This document shows positions 53,915-57,415 of a stretch of 57,415 nt of DNA, piece after piece; within the stretch, counting starts at the first letter, position 1; the number at the start of each line of letters is the position of its first letter. The DNA is from Parvularcula maris. Lineage in GTDB: Bacteria > Pseudomonadota > Alphaproteobacteria > Caulobacterales > Parvularculaceae. The translations under genes and the position numbers were made by a program. The notes under the pieces are model-generated. The model was not told the origin of the DNA, did no database searches, and was given only the letters and a program-made list of their open reading frames with translations. The DNA is taken from the NCBI RefSeq assembly GCF_024505085.1, contig NZ_JANIBC010000012.1, positions 1 through 57,415 on the forward strand, in the 5' to 3' direction.

Positions 53915-55453
53915 ATGCTTCTCATCATGCTGATCGCTGCTATCGCGGTGCAAACCTCGGCCGCTCCGCCTCCGGAGCTGGAGACCAAAGGGGAGGCCGT
54001 TCAGCTTCATATGGACGGGGAGCCGTTTCTGATCAGGGGCGGTGAGCTAGGCAACTCGACGGCCTCCGATCTCGATGCCCTCTCTGGCCACTGGGAGACG
54101 TTCCAGGCGCTCGGCCTCAACACCCTGCTCGCACCGGTCTCGTGGGAGTTGATCGAACCGGTGGAGAGCGAGTTCGACTTCTCCTCCGTAGAGGGACTGG
54201 TCGCCCAGACCCGGCAGGCGGAGATGCGGCTCGTCCTTCTCTGGTTCGGCTCCTACAAGAACTCGATGTCGAGCTACGTGCCCGCCTGGGTGAAACGGGA
54301 TACCCAGCGGTTCCCGCGGGTCCGGGCCGCCGACGGCACGGCGCAGGAGATGCTCTCCCCCTACGCACCGGCCAACTGGGAGGCAGATGCCAAGGCGTTC
54401 CGTATGCTCATGGACCACCTTCGCCGCATCGACGGCCAAGAGAAGACCGTCATCATGGTTCAGGTAGAGAACGAGGTAGGCTTGCTGCCTAACGCCAGAG
54501 ACCACTCGCCCGATGCCGAAGCCGTTTTCGCCGAAGCGCCGCCTTCCGGGTTGCTTGGCATCGAGGGGAGAAACTGGCGGGACGCGGTGGGGACAACGCC
54601 CCAGGGCGAGGAGAAGTTCAGCGCCTGGGGTCTGGCGCGCTATGTGAACCATGTGGCCGAGGCGGGGCTCGAGGCTTACGACCTCCCGCTCTTCGTCAAC
54701 GCCGCGCTCAACCGGCCAGGCGCCCTGCCGGGGCAGTACCCCTCCGACGGGCCACTCGATCATCTGTTCGAGCTTTGAAGGGCCGCCGCACCGGCCATCG
54801 ACTTTCTGTCCCCGGACATCTATGTCGAGAACTTCGTCGAGCTCGTTCGCGCCTATGACAGGGAAGGCAACGCCGTCTTCATTCCCGAGGCCAACAGGGC
54901 AGGCAGGGAGACCGCAGGCGCGGACATGCTCTGGGCGGTGGGCGCCCTGGATGCGATCGGCTTTGCGCCCTTCTCCATCGAGGACATGGCTGCCGACCAC
55001 TCCCTCGGCGAGGCCTACCGGCTCGTCGCCTCCCTTGAGCCCCTTATCTTGGAACATCAGGGCACGGATACCCTGCACGGCTTGAAGCCTTCGGTCTCCT
55101 ATAGCAGCGAGGTCGATACCGATCCGCAGACGATCGAGCTAGGCGGGCACACGCTGACGGTCTCGTTCGTCGATCCCTGGGCCTCCGCCGATGCGCAGGA
55201 CCCTGCCCATCACGGGCTGCTCCTCATCCAGACCGGCGACGAGGAGTTTCTCGCCGTTGGCAGGGGGGCCACGATCACGTTCTCTTCCGAAGAGGGAGGG
55301 TCGGGCATCGAGAGGGCGGATCTCGGACACATCGTAGAGGGCGAGTTCGAGGCGGTGCGGCGGCTGAACGGCGACCAGACCCACCAGGGGCGGCACGTCC
55401 GCCTGCCGCCAAACGGCTTCTCCCTCCAGCGCGTCCGGCTCTATAAGTACTGA
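53915..55453 (+). pseudogene. GH35-like beta-galactosidase (DUF5597 type) with in-frame nonsense codon
   Basis: The frame codes for 512 residues but is cut by TGA at 54776-54778 (codon 288). Before it are a signal peptide, the start of a GH35-type barrel (FLIRGGELGNSTASDL), and the acid/base Glu at 187 in VQVENEVG. After it the same frame continues without loss: RAAAPAIDFLSPDIYVENF, the nucleophile Glu at 325 (VFIPEANRAG), and a DUF5597-like C-terminal domain ending VRLYKY. From memory, relatives have Trp at the TGA position, so one TGG-to-TGA change explains the break. The truncated 287-residue product lacks the nucleophile. A sequencing error is the alternative. Confidence 0.82.
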
Positions 55454-55657
55454 GGAGCACTGAAGAGCCGCTTCGTGCGACCCTCACCGCTTACGGCCTT
55501 GTGGTCCGATGCAGAAACCGAGTGGAGCGGGTAGCGTGCTTCGTACCCTAGAGCATACACAGTAAAAACAGTGAGTTGGCGAACATCTCTCCAATTCGGT
55601 ATAGCGGTTAGTATGGCATTGTGTATAGTAAATAGGGAGGAGGTGAGGTGCTCGAAG
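55454..55657. other. AT-richer gap before RecQ
   Basis: About 200 bases with lower GC than the xylan locus. AGGAGG followed by GTG at 55637-55650 looks like a start site, but the frame closes after 20 codons inside the recQ end. I see no gene, RNA or terminator here. Confidence 0.5.
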
Positions 55658-57262
55658 CTACCGGCCGATTTGCGCCTTACCTTCGCGCTCTGCGACCAAT
55701 CGTAGGATCTCCTCCCCGTACTGCTCAATACGCTTCGCACCCACTCCGCTGATTATCCTAAGGTCGTTGATGGTAGAAGGTTTTCCATGCGCGATCTGTT
55801 CAAGAGCTGCGTTCTGTAGCACCACGTAGGCGGGAACGCCCGCTTCTTTAGCCGTAGTGCGTCGCCACGCACGCAACCGATCGAGCAAGGTGCCACCAAC
55901 CTCCAACTCCTCAGCATGCCCCGAACTTTCCGCATGTTGCGGCGATGCGTTTATTGTCGCGTCCGCTTCCTTCGGTACTCGTGGCTGCGGTGATCGGCTA
56001 CGCAGCTGGACCTGCCTTGCCCCTTTGAAAACGTGGCGAACCTGCTCGGGATCGCCCATCGCCAACGATGGCCGGAGTTGGTTCCCGGTTTGGACGAGAA
56101 GCTGCCTCAGAAGCAGTTCGTTCACGACCCGCGAGAGTTCAGAGGCAGTGCGTTGCTCAGCGATGGCGAAGGTCGATAGGCCTTCGAACTTCCTGTCGTA
56201 GCCATCCTGAACAATGCCGCGAAGGTGCCGGATGAGCCGCCCCGACCCCATGCTGCCTTTCGTCCGGTGAACCGCGGAAAGGATCTTGTTCGCTGTCTCC
56301 GTGACATCGGTCAGATCAGCCGGTGGGTTCGTGCAGTTGTCGCACATCCCGCAGGGTTCGGCCCCCTCTTCCCCAAAGTACTGCTGCACTGCCTGTCTGC
56401 GGCACTGGATACCGTCCAAGAAGGCTGCGAGGTCGCGAATCTTTCCACGCAGCACGTGCTTGAACGCCGGCTCAGCGTCGCTATCGTCTAGGAAGCGCCG
56501 GTGCATGGCCATATCGCCAGCGCTGTAGAAAGCATGGCATTCGGCAGGCCTTCCGTCGCGTCCTGCCCTGCCAACCTCTTGCCAGTAGGCTTCGATCGTC
56601 TTCGGCGGATCGGCATGGAGCACGAAGCGGACGTTCGGCTTGTCGATGCCCATGCCAAAAGCAATCGTGGCCACGATGACGATGCCTTCCTCCTGCACGA
56701 ACAGCTTCTGGCGTTTGGCCTTCTCCTTCGGGTCCAGTCCCGCATGGTAAGCGAGCGCCGGTACCCCAGCGGCCTGAAGCTTCGCTTCGAGGTCTTCCGT
56801 TCTGGACCGGGCCAGGGAGTAGACGATCCCGGACTGTCCCCTGCGGGAGCTGACGTAGTCGATGATACGCTGGTCCATGCCCTTCCCCTTCGGCTCGGCG
56901 GAGAGGGTCAGGTTTGGCCAGTCGAAGGACGCCACAAAGACCGAAGGCTTTCTTAGCTTCAGCAGTTGGACGATATCGGCTTGGGTCCGCCTGTCAGCGA
57001 TAGCGGTGAGCGCCATCCAAGGTGCTTCCTTCAGCACCTCCCTTGCTGTGGCGAGGTTGAGGTAGTCGGGACGGAAGTCGTGTCCCCACTGACTGATGCA
57101 GTGCGCTTCATCCACAGCGACGAGTGATAGGGGCAGCTCTGCCACCCGTTCGAGAAGGCCAGCAGCCAGTCCTTCAGGAGAGACGTATAGTAGTTTGACT
57201 GACCCGGCCTGCGCTCGCTGCAGCACGTCTCGCTTCTCACGCGCAGAGAGGTCTGAGTTCAA
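55658..57262 (-). pseudogene. recQ: RecQ-family helicase missing its N-terminal motif I (probably broken)
   Basis: A 534-residue frame (TTG start at 57262) with a good RecQ body: motif II VDEAHCISQWGHDFRPDY, GIVYSLARSRTEDLEAKL, GMGIDKPNVRFVLHADPPKTIEAYWQEVGRAGRDG, the zinc-binding CGMCDNC, and an HRDC domain at the end (LRIISGVGAKRIEQYG). It begins in the middle of the first RecA domain, at ALNSDLSAREKRD. About 100 residues with the Walker A motif should precede this. The 150 bases left upstream show no such sequence in any frame. In motif III, the usual TATAD reads TAIAD. Without motif I it cannot bind ATP normally. GC is clearly lower than that of the xylan genes, which suggests a different history. 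Confidence 0.65.
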
Positions 57263-57415
57263 AGCAGCTGCACCAACTGGCCTGACCCCGCGAGGTGGTC
57301 CAACGGTAGCGTTAGACCTTGCAGGTTTGAAGCGCTTGGGATTGGTGGTCCAGGATCAGGGTGAGTTTCCGACCGCTGATTGTTCTTCTTTGCCGCAAGA
57401 TGTCCTTGCGCATAA

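Noticed and set aside
54776-54778. TGA read as selenocysteine or Trp in the GH35 gene
   Set aside because: TGA is an ordinary stop for many genes here (uxaC, xylA, dctM), I see no SECIS-like hairpin, and the enzyme family uses Trp, not selenocysteine.
57305-57318. GGTAGCGTTAGACC near the right edge as an operator
   Set aside because: It lacks the second half-site and lies within the recQ remnant.
57315-57414. Short minus-strand frame starting MRKDILRQRR at the window edge
   Set aside because: Only 33 codons, cut off from context; no family could be recognised.
1-57415. CRISPR arrays, tRNA or rRNA genes, prophage or intact insertion sequences
   Set aside because: I saw no regularly spaced direct repeats, no cloverleaf with a CCA-type end, and no transposase or integrase motifs.

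Overview
The window looks like chromosomal DNA of a GC-rich alphaproteobacterium, probably a marine or freshwater polysaccharide degrader of the Caulobacterales/Hyphomonadales/Parvularculales kind. The main evidence is a CckA-type hybrid kinase, a ligase-associated DEXH helicase, TonB receptors of the long Caulobacter/Xanthomonas type, and alphaproteobacterial intergenic repeats. The lineage is an inference from gene content only.

Layout. Positions 1-11,200 hold ordinary chromosomal genes: cckA, a patatin-like lipase, a DUF302 lipoprotein, a fasciclin protein, a glutathione S-transferase, an unknown lipoprotein, an Lhr-like helicase and a VOC protein. They are separated by several families of palindromic repeats. 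Positions 11,250-55,450 form one large (glucurono)xylan utilisation locus. A leftward operon encodes mannonate dehydratase, KDG kinase, a SASA-type acetylesterase and a lactonase. The divergent rightward operon encodes glucuronate isomerase, a three-part TRAP transporter, a fructuronate reductase-like enzyme and an exported Gfo/Idh oxidoreductase. Next come a GH115 alpha-glucuronidase, a JmjC/cupin-like protein and a TonB receptor, then four translationally coupled tryptophan-halogenase-family genes, one of which is degenerate. After these lie a GH43, then GH10-xylB-xylA-lacI, a GH9, two GH3 enzymes, an MFS sugar porter, a second GH10, and a GH35-like gene interrupted by one in-frame TGA. The right edge carries a RecQ-family helicase that lacks its N-terminal motif I and has visibly lower GC.

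How it works together (inference from known families): GH10 endoxylanases, an acetylesterase and GH115 cut and debranch xylan; the TonB receptor imports oligomers; GH43, GH3 and GH9 enzymes finish hydrolysis. Xylose goes through MFS, XylA and XylB to xylulose 5-phosphate. Glucuronate goes through TRAP, UxaC, UxuB, ManD and KdgK to KDPG; the aldolase Eda is not in the window. A 14-bp near-palindrome, consensus TGTTAGCGCTAACA, recurs eight times, each time in front of genes of this locus and never in front of the housekeeping genes. I read it as the operator of the LacI-family regulator at 42,582. The least understood part is the TonB/cupin/four-halogenase block, which shares this operator.
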